A stretch of 64,000 nucleotides of DNA, taken from the NCBI GenBank assembly GCA_026874595.1, contig CM049319.1, positions 3,998,601 to 4,062,600 on the forward strand. The letters are read 5' to 3'. Positions 13,090-25,439 of this stretch are shown here, one piece after another; the first letter of the stretch is position 1, and every line of letters starts with the position of its first letter. The notes under the pieces were generated by a model. It saw only the letters and a list, made by a program, of their open reading frames with translations. It was not told the DNA's origin and did not search any database. A program made the translations under genes and the position numbers. Source of the DNA: Sipunculus nudus (Eukaryota; Annelida; Sipuncula; Golfingiida; Sipunculidae).

Positions 13090-14240
13090 ATCAGACATTA
13101 ACCTCCCCAGTCACTGAAAGGGCACCAGTGCTTTAATGAAGCTTGTTACAGGAAAAAACAGCATACATGACCGGTCCTGTATAATTAATGAATGCTAAAA
13201 CCCAGATATCCCGTCCCTCATATGATAGGAAATATCTTCTTTGTAGTGTTCTGTTTAAATATTTATTTATTTTTCCTTATTATTCCTTCTCAGTGCTTAG
13301 TTTCTTCCTTTAAATAATATCTGTTGAAATTACAAGTGACTTAGTAAGCAATATTTTTTACTCTATTTACTATTTGATCACCTTGTCTTTAATATGTTTT
13401 TCATAATCAATTTTACTAATTAGTTTTGTTTGTTACATAGTGATAAATGAAATATTTCTATAAATATTGTTATATATCATTATATTTATCAATAAAAATA
13501 TGATTTCAATATTCAGTATGTATTGATTTTCTGTGAGGCTGCATAGTACATGTTGTTCTAGTGAGTACACCACAGTGGCAATGGCTTTAAAAACGTGTAG
13601 ATCAAGGGACAGATCTATGATGTATAGTAAACAGCAAAACATAGTGCATTAAATGTCATAGCAAGTACACTCAGGTGTAAACCAGCTACTGCCATCAACC
13701 AGCGTGCTTAGATTTGCTGGTTTGACCTTTTACAGCACTGGTTTTAATGTCACCCTGTCCCAGCCTGTCATCCAGAGCTGTAAAATATAAAGAAAATGAT
13801 TGGCAGAAGCATTCTGTTGTTTCTTATCTTGTTGAAAACTTGGTTGTGTGGATGTTTGATGGACAATGACTGAGTCTCCACATGACCACATAGGGCCTGC
13901 CTCCAGATCACAATCAGATTGTGCCATATAGCAAGGCTTGGCTGTCCCGGTTGCAACTTGGATAGCAGAGGTAATTTATATATAGTGCAGTCCCTCTGGA
14001 TCAACCTGATTGGTCTGTCAGTTTAGAATAAGATTTCTACCAATGCACCAAAGCCAGGGTTGGCTGGCCTAGTTTTGAAACAGGTAGTAACTTAAGGTAA
14101 CTCGGAAATATTTCCAAAATATGTGAAGTTTAGTCTGTCTGTATATCAAGGTATATAAGATTTTTTTAAAAATTTGACTTTAGTCAATCTATCTGCTGGT
14201 CCATTTATATGTTTCTTTCAAATTTTAACATTTAAAAAAA
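13090..14240. other. AT-rich single-copy stretch, no gene seen
   Basis: It contains short frames only (69-78 codons) with no recognised motif. A poly-C run closes the stretch at about 14247-14261, just before an F1 head. Confidence 0.5.
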
Positions 14241-14274
14241 GTTCTGCCCCCCCCCCCCCCCAAATCAACTTGTT

Positions 14275-16915
14275 AGCTCAGCTGACTATAAGTCATCTGA
14301 GCTATAGTCGTGGTCCATTGTCTGTCGTCAGTCAGTATGTCCGTCCGTCCGTCCGTAGATGTGGCACGTTTTGAAACCATAAGACCTAGGAATCCAAAAT
14401 TCGACATAATGTCACATGTCCCCAAGATCTCCTACCAAGCCGAAAACTGGGTCTTTGCGACTACGTTCCTTTGAGAAATTAAGGAAAAACCTCAATATTT
14501 TATTAAAAACCTATTTTTACACTTCAGGAATGCCTAATATCAAAACCACTCATCTGTTTTTCCTCATATTTACCATAATTATTCTCCTATATAGTTCCTA
14601 TGTACATGCCAGAAATTATGTCTGTATTATGTAAATTTAAAAAGTTATGGGCCCAAACATAATGCATTGTGTAAAAAAATCAGGAAAGATATTTGATCAC
14701 TTAACACAAAATATGTTAAAGCTATAAACTTTTTTTCCAGTAATATAACTTTAATTAATAAAAATTAAATTGTATACCCAAAATTAGATCAAAATCTTTA
14801 AATTTTTTAAAATATTAACAAAAATAAAAAATTGGTACCTTAAATTTTGCCCAACTTTGACCATGGCACGTTTTTTTCCTGTAAGTACTGTGGATTTAAT
14901 TTTCACAGCATGTTTTTTTTTTAGTATTTTGTCTGTAAACACCAAAAGTTTGAAACCAGTTGATCAAAAACTGTAGATTTTATTCAAGTTTTCAAGCACC
15001 ATGTAACATATTGTTTACATCAAGCTAGTGTCATGCAGTTTGCAAGTGCTCAGCTCCCCAGCTTCAGCTCTCAGTTCCTAAAATTTGGCATGCAATCAGA
15101 TGTCTCAAAAATCCCCTACCATGCCAAGAATTTGGTCACTAGGACTTAATACCTTCGAGATATTAATGAAAAACTACCTTTTTTTTAATTAAAAACCCAT
15201 TGTTACACTTCAAGACTGCCTAATATCTAAACCACTGATCTGACTTTAATCATATATAATATACATATTTTTCTATACATTCTCTATGCACATGCCAGAA
15301 ATGATGTCAGTATTGCGTAATTGTTTTAAGTTATGGGCCCAAACATAATGCACTTTGTAAAAAATCAAGAAATATATTTACTCCCATAACAAGAGGATTG
15401 CTGAAGCTAGAGATTTTTTGTCAGGGATGTAACATTATTTAATCAAGATTCAATTGAATACCCAAAATTAGTTCTGAATTTTTTCAAATTTTATAAGTTA
15501 TTAGTATAAATATAAAATTAGTACCTTAAATTTTGCCCAACTTTGACCATGGCATGTTTGTTTCCTGTGAGCACTGTTGATATAATTTTCATATCATGCA
15601 CACAAAGATTTCAGCTTTTTAGTTTAAAAAGCTGAAAGAAATTAGCCAAAAATTGTAGCTTTTATTAATGTTTTTATGAGACCATGTCAGACCTTGGCTC
15701 TCTGTAGCACCTCTTGAGTCACCTGTATGTTGACCTTGTTGAACTTTCAGCAAATTATGCATGCTTGAGGCGAGGCATAAACTGGGGCTCCAGGCAGCTT
15801 ATTATATAATGGCCAGCCACAGTTGATCCAGATGTCCAACCCTACTCATCTAGTAGTTTTAACCAACAACATAACAATAAACAATAAATTAATAAATTTT
15901 TATTGGTTTTTAATAACAAATTAAAGAAAAATAGAAAAGGAATTCGTTAGTTGATAATAACAGGAAATTAACTTGCAGTTACCGATGATATAAGAATCTT
16001 GTATCGATGGATAGAATGTCACGTATTCCAAATAACACCATGCAGTCACCTATGGTATTTTTCAGTTCAGTTTTAATGATAAAAAAGTAAATCATATTAT
16101 TCATTACTAATCATTAGGGATCATATGAAGGAAATTAATGATAGACAAAGATGCAGTCGATAATATTATTATCTAGATTCCTACTGTGTCAATAGTTAGT
16201 ACATTGATGTGAAATTAGTCCAAAATTAATATATTACATTTTTTTTTAATATAAATAAAAGCCATAAAACCAGGTACTTATGATCATTATTTAAATGTGT
16301 GAATTTTGTATATTCTGGATTCTCAACGTCATTGTTTGGTGAAAACTGAATAAATACCAGACATGATGCAAATACTTTGCAATTGTATTTAAACACGAAT
16401 ATCAATATGTACTCCATTATAAAATTTCTTTCATAAGAATGGGAATTCAGGTAAAAACAAAAGTATATGAATACCAGTGCAAATACTTTCAAAATGTATT
16501 AATGAATGCATTCATGAATATATTCATTAATATTATTTTAATAATCATTTCAGTTATATTTTATTTGAAAAAATCATACTATTCTCTTATTATTTTTAAT
16601 AAAAATTATATTTGGGACAATATTTGTAATTTTTTTAATAAATAGTTAAACTCTTATATTATATGTTCTGCTTATAAGTTATATGGCCAAGTCAAAATCT
16701 GTGTGACAATCGCACTCCATTTGTTAATAAAATAAATGAAATTAATCCTCTTTCCTGTCTCCAAAGGTACTATCAAAATCATACATAAGCTAAACAACAA
16801 CAACTCATAATACAGCTTATTTTTATTACCACATAAAACCAGCATGTGCCTCATTTCCAAATCATATTATTTTATCATATATAACAGCTGAGCGCCGTGA
16901 CCCATAGGTCCCTTG
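14275..16915 (+). mobile_element. F1 miniature element, copy 3
   Basis: The head hairpin at 14275-14303 has stem AGCTCAGCTGACT, loop ATA and AGTCATCTGAGCT, with one mismatch. A CCGT array follows at about 14338-14358, then two monomers (14390-14920 and 15060-15600) sharing 'AAGTTATGGGCCCAAACATAA'-type phrases. The AT-rich 15750-16880 part is unlike other copies and may include other insertions. The tail at 16885-16915 has CAGCTGAGCGCCG, the palindrome-like GACCCATAGGTC, and ends CCCTTG before TTTTT. It encodes no protein of its own. Confidence 0.65.
16498..16531. repeat. Short inverted repeat in AT-rich DNA
   Basis: ATTAATGAAT and ATTCATTAAT form a perfect 10-bp inverted repeat with a 14-nt spacer that itself contains GCATTCATG. 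It could form a hairpin. In such AT-rich DNA it may be chance. Confidence 0.4.
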
Positions 16916-17123
16916 TTTTTAACATACAGACCTGTGGAAATAAGTTTTGAAAATCTGCAACAACAAATGGCCAATGTACTAGGTTATTCATGTGGTTCAA
17001 GAATGGACCAAACCTCCATGTAGGTGGCGTAGGAGTGGTGGTCTGGAGAGACATAAAGAGATTACAGCCTCAAGTAGCTGAGCTCTGCTGATCCATGAGA
17101 ATTAGCTGTAATCATAATGCACA

Positions 17124-17525
17124 TCAATGCGGGTTATTGTCCTGCAATGTATGTATAGGGTTATACATTATTGTGTGCCTTGTGCTATGCCGATGACGAA
17201 AAAACTTGTAAACTTGCACAACCGGGAAACTGGTTAAACGGTCCAAAATGACCGAAATCACAAGTAAAAGGGCTTTGGATCTCGAAGTAAGGTCGTTCAC
17301 AAGGATCAAGTTCGGCTCTCGAATGGCATGGCTGTGTCTCCGCTGCTGGGATCGGTGGAGGGAATGCGGGTTGCTTCTGGCTTTGTGGCTGTGGATGCTG
17401 TAGCTTTCTAACAAGGACAACAAAGACAACAACCCAGGAGAGAAGATGGCGGCCTCTACGGCTCCCTGCTTGGCTTGGCGTGGCACTGCAACTGTTGGCT
17501 CAGAGAACATGCTTAAGGAGCGCAC
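17124..17525 (-). CDS. Possible coding segment, unrecognised, 133 codons
   Basis: This stretch (about 17150-17560) is visibly richer in G+C and CpG than its surroundings and keeps a 133-codon minus-strand frame open. The predicted protein is Ser/Arg/His-rich, with no domain I recognise, no signal peptide and no clear splice sites. On the plus strand the same patch has GAGAAGATGGCGGCC at about 17441, a good initiation context, but that frame stops after 31 codons. A promoter/first-exon patch, a retro-pseudogene or an inserted element are alternatives. The phrase CCTGTGCTATGC-like occurs at both 17179 and 17600, a possible pair of short direct repeats. Confidence 0.15.
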   Translation of the reverse strand: MRSLSMFSEPTVAVPRQAKQGAVEAAIFSPGLLSLLSLLESYSIHSHKARSNPHSLHRSQQRRHSHAIREPNLILVNDLTSRSKALLLVISVILDRLTSFPVVQVYKFFRHRHSTRHTIMYNPIHTLQDNNPH

Positions 17526-17849
17526 AGGGCTGAGGTCTTGACCGCAGGAACCTGTAGCTGTAGCTGATGAGCGTATACTTCTTTTGGTTGGTTGGTGCCC
17601 TGTGCTATGCTCTACTTACTTTAGACTGAGACCAGCTCAATTTATACATTGAGAGGCTGGCACCTGCTCCATTATTCAAGAACTGGATTATGCTCAAACT
17701 GATTTCTAACCTAGCTTCCATTTATGAAAATTAACTGCACTGTTGCTGCTGCTGTCTATCAGATTTTATGATTATCATGAAAACTGGTTGCCATGCCACT
17801 GATATAAAATATATGATATATGGTACCAGCCTTATCATTAATTTTAAAA

Positions 17850-18210
17850 TGCTATGGAACTTAATCTCAAACCAGACAATCTTCAATCAAATAACTTAAT
17901 CTAGAAAGAACAAAATTAATCTGAAGTTAGCAAACTTAACTTTTAACCAGAAGCTTATTATCAAACCAGTAAACTTAATCTAAAGTCAGCAAACTTAATC
18001 TTGAACCATCAAATTTAATCTCAAGTTAGCATACTTAATCTCAAATCAGTATGGGAAACTTAAGAGAGAACAGAGAACCTATTATCATACTGGTAAACTT
18101 AATTTCAGGTAAATAAAAAGTGAAAAAAACTTAATCTCAAACCAGAAATCTCTATCATGATCAGCAAACATAATCTCAAACCAGCAAACTTAGTCTCAGA
18201 CCAGTAACTG
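17850..18210. repeat. Degenerate ~20-bp tandem array
   Basis: The motif AAACTTAATCTCAAACCAGC recurs about 12-15 times with substitutions and small indels. The middle is interrupted by an unrelated segment (about 18050-18090). The degeneracy suggests an old array. Confidence 0.7.
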
Positions 18211-18214
18211 TACA

Positions 18215-18948
18215 ATTTCATGTCTTTCCTTTACTGTGCCCCATCTTCCAGCCTTATGCATACCTGACAAATGATTGAGTCCTGATCGTCTTGATATTTA
18301 TTTACCTAGTTCACTCAATAAGCTTGTTATTCCCAATCTCAACAAATTACGCAGCTGTAGATACTCCTTTTTTACCCTTGATCTTAGACCCAAACAATTT
18401 CCTGGCCAGAACACCTGGCAAATAACAGATGATGAAGTGTACACTACCGGAGCACCATCTCTGTGTTCAGAGTAATAAGGTTACATTGTGGCTGATTTTG
18501 TACAGATTAAAACATTACTGGATTGTTCAGTAATACAAATTTGTTCATAGAATTTGTATCTGATTTATTAGATTTAATTGGTGACAGCTGTTATTACTCC
18601 CAGCTCTGGTTATAATACCCAACAATTAACTAAAGTGGCCGGGTACCTCAGCAACTCAAGTCTTGATATAATGATATAGTAGTGGAAACTGGCTTAGAAA
18701 CCACTTATCTAATAAGACCACCTGTCTATTATGACCACCCTCAGGTGAACTAAAATACATTCACATTGGTCATAACTGACCTGTATAATAATACCACAAA
18801 TGAATTAAGACCTCTTTCAGTTGGTCCCAAAGGTAATCTTTTAAGACAGGTTTCATTTGCATGAGGCCGGGAATAATTCATAAATGATAACTTGTGGTTA
18901 AGAAAAAGAAGATCTCTGAGGGTCTGTACAAAATTCACTATTTTACTA
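18215..18948. other. Single-copy stretch, no gene seen
   Basis: No repeat family or RNA gene is recognised. Frames of 66-109 codons overlap on both strands without any domain signature. Confidence 0.5.
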
Positions 18949-18949
18949 T

Positions 18950-19013
18950 TGAAGCACTGGTTGGAATTGAACCAAGTATCACCTGTTCTGAAGCCAAACA
19001 CCTTAATACCTCC
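18950..19013 (-). repeat. tRNA-like segment, possible SINE head
   Basis: On the minus strand, GGTATTAAGGTGTTTGGCTT resembles an A-box region and TTGGTTCAATTCC is a near-consensus B box, with tRNA-like spacing. The acceptor stem is not closed. It lies directly beside the head of the F3 element. It is probably a tRNA-derived SINE head or tRNA relic. Confidence 0.45.
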
Positions 19014-19119
19014 AGGATTTTTATTTTTATGCCCCGCCACAAAGTGGCCGGGGCATATAGTTTTACCCATGTCCGTCATTCCGTCATTCTGTCATTCCGT
19101 CATTCCGAAATCAAACAGT

Positions 19120-20394
19120 TGTACGGACTTTTTTTCGCAATGCCTGCAGATATTGGCCTGATTTTTGGTGTGTGGGCAGATAATGACCAGTTACAGATCG
19201 AGTTCGCGTTTCGTCCTGGTTTACCTACTTTTGACCGTTTTACGGCTCCAAAACTTAGAAAAATTCATGAAAAATAGAAATTTTCATGACAAATACACAT
19301 GTACGGACATTTTTTCACAATGCCTGCAGATATTGGCCTGATTTTTGGTGTGTGGGCAGATAAGGACCAGTTACAGATCGAGTTCGCGTTTCGTCCCGGT
19401 TGACCTACTTTTGACCGTTTTACGGCTCCTAAACATAGAAAAATTCATGAAAAATAGAAATTTTTATGACAAATACACATGTACGGACTTTTTTTGCAAT
19501 GCCTGTAGATATTGGCCTGATTTTTGTTGGTGGGCAGATAATGACCAGTTACAGATTGAGTTCGCGTTTCGTTCTGGTTGACCTACTTTTGACCGTTTTA
19601 CGGCTCCTAAACTTAGAAAATTTCATGAAAAATAGAAATTTTCATGACAAATACACATGTACGGACTTTTTTTCGCAATGCCTGCAGATATTGGCCTGAT
19701 TTTTGGTGTGTGGGCAGATAATGACCAGTTACAGATTGAGTTCACGTTTCGTCCTGGTTGACCTACTTTTGACCGTTTTACGGCTCCTAAACTTAGAAAA
19801 ATTCATGAAAAATAGAAATTTTCATGACAAATACACATGTACGGACTTTTTTTCGCAATGCCTGTAGATATTGGCCTGATTTTTGGTGTGTGGGCAGATA
19901 ATGACCAGTAACAGATCAAGTTCCTGTTTCGTCCCGGTTGACCTACTTTTGACTGTTTTACGGCTCCTAAACTTAGAAAAATTCATGACAAATAGAAATT
20001 TTCATGACAATTATACACATGTACAGACTTTTTTTCCCTGTGCCTGCAGATATTGGCCTGATTTTTTAAGTGTGGGCGGATATAGACCAGTTACAGATTG
20101 AGTTAGCGTTTTGTCCCGGTTGACCTACTTTTGACCGTTTTACGGCTCCTAAACTTAGAAAATTTCAAGAAAAATAGAAATTTTCATGACAAATACACAT
20201 GTACAGACTTTTTTTCGCAATGCCTGCAGATATTGGCCTGATTTTTGGTGTGTGGGCAGATAATGACCAGTTACAGATCGAGTTCGCGTTTCGTCCTGGT
20301 TTACCTACTTTTGACCGTTTTACAGCTCCTAAACTTAGAAAAATTCATGAAAAATAGATATTTTCATGACAAATACAAATGTACAGCCGTTTTT
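19120..20394 (+). repeat. 180-bp tandem array inside F3 (7 units)
   Basis: The landmark TGCCTGCAGATATTGGCCTG (or CTGTAG) occurs at about 19141, 19321, 19500, 19679, 19859, 20041 and 20221. The spacings are 179-182 bp. Units are close to identical, implying recent homogenisation or amplification. Each contains a GACCAGTTACAGATCGAG phrase and a TTCATGAAAAATAGAAATTT phrase. Two diverged units follow the F6 insertion at about 21080 and 21260. Confidence 0.9.
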
Positions 20395-21073
20395 AGCCCT
20401 CAGCTCATAGGCTGATGGGCTATTGTCGTCACCCAAGCTGTCCGTCTGTCCGTCCGTCCATCTGTCTGTCCGGTGTCTGTCCGTCCGTCAGTTCCGCGCC
20501 TGTTAACTTTTACCTTGTGAGAGGGATATCTCTAAAAGGATTCACCATTGGAATTTTATTTCATCAGTCAAGATGTATATCAATAAAATCTCGGTCAAGT
20601 TCGAAGATGGGTGACCTTGACCCATTTTTCTACATTTTAGAGCTGATTATAGAAAAACACTCAGAAGTTTATATCTCAGGAACCATTGTGTGGATTTTCA
20701 CAAAACTTACTATGATCATTGGGACTGATGGTCTGTATGTGCGGCACAATTTTGGTGGCACCACCTGCAATTTCTGATTTTTTAATGAAATTTTATCGGA
20801 TGTTTTCAATTTTGGCCTTTTGTGCAGGATATCTCCAAAGGTATTCAACACAGGAACTTCATTTCTTCAGTGCTATTGCATTATATTTACAAAACCTTGG
20901 TCAAGTTCAAAGATGGGTGATCTTGACCTACTTTTCAAGGTTACAGAGCTTAGTATAGAAAAAAACTTAGGAGCTTATTTCTCAGGAAGCATTTGGTGGA
21001 TTGTTATGAAACATGGTATAAAACTCTCCAATTGAAATTTATAAATGATAATCAACTTTTGCTAATATTCTAG
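20395..21073 (+). mobile_element. F6 miniature element nested in F3
   Basis: The head AGCCCTCAGCTCATAG-GCTGATGGGCT can form a hairpin, followed by a GTCC/GTCT array (about 20440-20490). The body contains GGTGGCACCACCTGC at about 20755 and 'TATCTCAGGAACC'-type phrases also found in F2. The right end is ATATTCTAG. The guest sits in the T-run of a 180-bp F3 unit: left flank ...TTTTT, right flank TTTTGCAATGC, matching the intact TTTTTTTCGCAATGC of neighbouring units. This fixes both edges to within a few T residues. No inverted stem copy was found near the right end, unlike other families. Confidence 0.75.
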
Positions 21074-21544
21074 TTTTGCAATGCAATGCTTACAGATACT
21101 GGCCTAATGTTTGGTCTGTGGGCCCATAATGACCACTTACAGATCGAGTTCGCGTTTCATCCCAGTTAACCTATTTTTCACCATATGACAGATCCTGAAC
21201 ATAGAAAATTTCATGAAAGACAGAAATTTTCATGATAAATGCACATATATGGACTTTTTTTCACAATGCCTGCATATAATGGCCTGATTTTTGGTGTGTT
21301 GCTTGATAATGACCCTTTACAGATCGAGTTTGCATTTTGCCCTTGTTGACCTACTTTTGACCATACAACACCTCCTGAACTTAAAAAATTTTACAAAATT
21401 TAACAAATGTTTCTAATTTGCCCCAGGCGGGGGCATTCGTGTCGTCCGACACATCTAGTTAAAAGATATTTTTTGGTAGAGGTAACCACCTCCATTTTTT
21501 AATGCTTGCTTAACTCTTTAAGTTTATGTACATCTGCTTAATTC

Positions 21545-21842
21545 CATTTTGGTTTGGGACTATATGACAGCTAGGGGCTTACATCTGATATTCCTGTTGT
21601 CTTCTCTTCCTGTGGGTCCTGGTTGTATGTCATCCCCATTGCTGGGTCATAACAATTTAACACCAAGGAACCCATGAATGGCGCACTTGTTTGTGAGTAA
21701 AACACAGTCTCCATATTAAGGCTACAGAGAACTCTCCCTGCGTTGGGTCTGACCCTGAAAGATCTCACCGCCTCGGCTGAGATTTGAACTCACAATCTTT
21801 TGCCTTTGAGTCATGTATGCTCTGATTCTCTACCTGGTCTTT
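21545..21842 (-). mobile_element. tRNA-derived SINE candidate
   Basis: Read on the minus strand, the first ~64 nt (21842 down to 21779) resemble a tRNA: GACCAGGTAGAGAATCAGAG (A-box region), GACTCAAAGGC in the anticodon-arm position, and GAGTTCAAATCTC as B box. An unrelated body of about 220 nt follows, rich in short frames but not coding. The downstream edge is not defined and no clear tail repeat is seen. tRNA-headed SINEs are common in molluscs; the family name is not known to me. Confidence 0.55.
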
Positions 21843-21844
21843 AA

Positions 21845-22905
21845 TGCAAATGCCTGGAAAGATAAACATGAATTATTTAAGAGGCAAATTACTGTACTTA
21901 TTGTAAATCAATACAGTAGCATCTTTTTTTGCATATATGATGCACCAGTACTAGGTGACTTGAGTGAGATAGGGCATTCTAATTTTAGGGAAAACTGCCT
22001 TTAACACAGCTATTCTGGTTCCCATGGACTACTTTTTCGACATTGCCAGTCAGCTGATGTATTTTCTATTGATCCAAATGGCCAGAACTGAGGAATCTCA
22101 ACATTTTTCTCTAATCTGGGGTCAGTGAAATTTAATTAAGCCTGAATCACTAACACCTCATTGAATTATCATCTGACATCATGGTCATCTGACATTGTAG
22201 GTTTGCATCAATAAATTGATTACAGTAAACCTTGGAGACTGGAGACTGCATGAACACTGGAGACCACCTATCACAGCCAGTCTGGTTACATTGTTAATTA
22301 CTTTTGCATACAAAGATGAGCCAAGGGCATATATGTACGTCCCCATTGTATTTGTCAATCTGTCTGTCTTTGCTCAAGATATGTTATGGATGGATTTCAA
22401 GGAAATTTCATAGAGGCAAGGGAACTAAAGTGAAGAAGAGTTTTGTATAAAGCCAGCTGTATTAAAATAGTTGTAAAATCCTTAGTATCATATTTTGAAT
22501 ACCAATTAGGGAACGGTTTCCACCACCCACCCCTTAAGCATTATTCTGGCTTTTAAATGGCAAATATGGGTCCACTGGAAAACAAAATCTTGCCCACAGA
22601 TCGATTCCTTCTGCAAGACTGTCCAGAGACTAGTTTCTTGTCTTATTTCCTGGCTCTTAATAGTCAAATACCTGGTTTCACAAATATTAAATATCTTTTA
22701 TCATCAAGGTTTAAATTTAGTAACAGATTGACTGTTAGCCTCATTGTATATTCACTAAGGGATTGTGGCCAATTACTGTCTTTCAATGTCAGGATAGGTT
22801 TACTTTAGAACTGCATACAGGTATTCAAGTAATGTTATTCAATCCCATGGTAGGTTTACTGGAGGATTATGGGTATTTTAGTCAGCAGAATAAATAGATT
22901 ATCAG
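21845..22905. other. Single-copy stretch, no gene seen
   Basis: Short frames only (63-83 codons), with no recognisable motif, tandem structure or inverted ends. Confidence 0.5.
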
Positions 22906-22912
22906 TTTTATT

Positions 22913-24830
22913 AGCTCAGCTGACTATAAGTCATCTGAGCTATAGTCGTGGTCCATTGTCCGTCGTCCGTCCGTCTGTCCGTCTGTCCGTCCGTCCGTCC
23001 GTCCGTCCGTCTGTCCGTCTGTCCGTCCGTCCGTCCGTCCGTCCGTAGATGTGGCAAGTTTTGAAACCGTAAGACTTAGGAATCCAAAATTCAGCATAAT
23101 GTTAGATGTCCCCAAGATCTCCTACCAAGCCGAAAACTGGGTCTTTGTGACTTCGTTCCTTTGAGAAATTAAGGAAAAACCTCAAATTTTTATTAAAAAC
23201 CTATTTTCACTCTTCAGGACTGCCTAATATCAAAACCACTCATCTGTTTTTTCCTCATATTTACCATAAATATTCTTCTATATAGTTCCTATGTACATGC
23301 CAGAAATTAAGTCTGTAAAATATAAATTCTCTAAGTTATGGGCCCGAACATAATAGACTTTGTAAAAAATCAGGAAAAATATTTACTCACTTAACATGAA
23401 AAATTTTGAAACTAGAGTCTATTTTCCTAAGTATATAACTATGTTTAATTAAGATTTAATTGTTTACCCAAAATTAGATCTGAATTTTGTAAATTTTTTA
23501 AGTTATTAGCATAAAAATAAAATCAGTACCTTAAATTTAGCCCAACTTTGACCATGGCACGTTTTTCTCCTGTATGTACCATTGATTTAATTTTCACAGC
23601 ATCTAAACATAAATATTTAATTTGTTTAAATCTGAAATTTGAAAATAAAAGCTTGAAAATTAAGCTAGTTATTGATTTTTTTTCTTGAGGCTCTACTGTA
23701 GTCATTTGCTTTGATAACAGATTACAGATGCAGGGTCCCACTCCAGGTCACTGGAAGTGGGGCTATGCCAAGGTTTCTGATTTGTTACAGTCACTGGGGG
23801 AGACCCAAATCCCCCCCCCCCCCCCCCCCCCCCCGCAAACCCAACCCACTAAGTGTAATGCAGTAATTGTTATTTTTTTCACTGTATTTCCTTAATTGTA
23901 ACGCTGTTTCCACTCCAATATACAAAAACTTTCCTTAAAAAAGTAATTCAAGTGTAATCCAGAAGATGCCATGTTGTGTTAATGTAGCATTTTTAAAGAA
24001 ATTAATTTTCTTTTAAATGATTTTAACAGATATAATTGAACCCATCAGTATTTTTAAATTTATAAAATATGAAGCACATTATGGATAAATAAAGACACAA
24101 TTGAAAATTGTGAAATCTAAATCAAGTATTATTTTTAGATATTTATTGTTTTGCAGATTTAAAAGATATATTTTTGTGGTAAAAAATAAATAAACATTTG
24201 TATGCATGGTGTGGTGTTATATGACAAGATTGAGATTTATGATGATGCAATTGAGAATTATTAATCAACTTTTATATTCAGATGTATCTGTTTTATTGGA
24301 AATGTATAGAAATATAAACTTAAATTTAAAAAAATTGATGTGATAAAAAAAATAGGATTTAATACAAACATTTGTTCATTATTTTCCTGCCACAGCAGAA
24401 TTTGAGATCAGGCTTTGTTTGCCCTGTTTTTTGTTGTTAATTAGTTATATTTCATCTGTATACATTTAATAAAAAAATACATATATATTTAATAATATAT
24501 ATTATACAAAAAAATAGATTCAGTTAAACAAATTTGTAAACTACTGAAATGACAACAGTTAATCATAAGCCAACTAATGATCATGGTAATAGTACAGATC
24601 ATTTGTTCACAAACTGCTCACATGCTTCAGCTTCAACATTAGGAAACACATGGTAAGGTCACAAAATATAATTTGCAACAATTTCTTGCTCATCAATACA
24701 AACCAATCATATAAACCAACCATGGCCTTTATTACCTCTTCCTCTTACACTTGATCTCCATTTGATATTATTTTAGATTTTTACCTTCAAGGTCAACTTC
24801 AGCTGAGCACAGTGACCCATAGGTCCCTTG
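22913..24830 (+). mobile_element. F1 miniature element, copy 4
   Basis: The head hairpin at 22913-22941 (AGCTCAGCTGACT, ATA, AGTCATCTGAGCT) is followed by the longest clean CCGT/CTGT array in the window (about 22965-23046). One monomer follows (23060-23690). A run of 24 C residues lies at 23811-23834. The remainder is AT-rich. The tail at 24800-24830 has CAGCTGAGC, GACCCATAGGTC and CCCTTG before TT. The repetitive TDGR peptide frame over the array is not a gene. Confidence 0.65.
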
Positions 24831-25435
24831 TTCTTATTTAAATAATCATGGGGAGGGATAAAAGTTTATTACCAATTTATATTTGTAATTAAATAAGAAT
24901 AGATCATCTGCAGTGGGTTAACTGTTCCAATTACTATTAAAATACTAATTAAAATACTATTTATTACTCCTGCACATCATTTAACTCTCCTGTGTGATGA
25001 AGGGACTGCAGGTTTTATCAGCTGTAGTGTTGATGTTTTCTCTGATTACGATCATGTGCTATTGGGCTTCTCGTTAATTTGTCACGGACTTCCAAAATTA
25101 ACCGTTATTTGCATCAAAGTTCCTTAGCAACTTGTATTAAATTAGCCTTTCTTGATGAAGGTCTTCCTGTTTCATCAGTGTTTCTGTCAGATAAGGGATT
25201 GTCTTACGGATAATAGGTTTAATTTATAAAACCCTGCAAGGAATCGGGTACTGTTAATTGCCAAAATGTGGCCCATTATGTCTTGCATAGTGGTGATCTA
25301 CAATTTACTAACACATAATGAAGTGTATCATTCCAATGATGTATTATGTCGAAAAAAAAAGACTTAAGCTACACTGAGTGTCAGATGACTAGCCCCCTAC
25401 AAATGTATGGTGATTTAAAAACACAGACTTACCAC
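24831..25435. other. AT-rich single-copy stretch, no gene seen
   Basis: No repeats, RNA genes or coding-like frames were recognised. Confidence 0.5.
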
Positions 25436-25439
25436 AGGA

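Larger units (their letters stand above)
19029..21458 (+). mobile_element. F3 miniature element (ATGCCCCGCCAC hairpin head) with a 180-bp tandem body
   Basis: The head hairpin has stem ATGCCCCGCCAC, loop AAA and GTGGCCGGGGCAT, preceded by a T-run. A CATTCCGT array follows (about 19073-19108). The body is a 180-bp tandem array, interrupted by F6 at 20395-21073, then two diverged units. The tail carries GGCGGGGGCAT (inverted head stem with one extra G), a perfect small hairpin GTGTCG-TC-CGACAC, and ends ATCTAG before TT. Length is 2430 bp including the 679-bp guest. Open frames in the body are by-products of the repeat units. Confidence 0.75.

Noticed and set aside
19029-21458. F3 as a cut-and-paste transposon with simple terminal inverted repeats
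   Set aside because: The inverted copies are asymmetric (two at one end as a hairpin, one set back from the other end) and no target duplication beyond T residues is visible.
22924-23115. Minus-strand frame encoding repeated TDGR peptides
   Set aside because: It is a translation of the CCGT/CTGT microsatellite in the F1 head.
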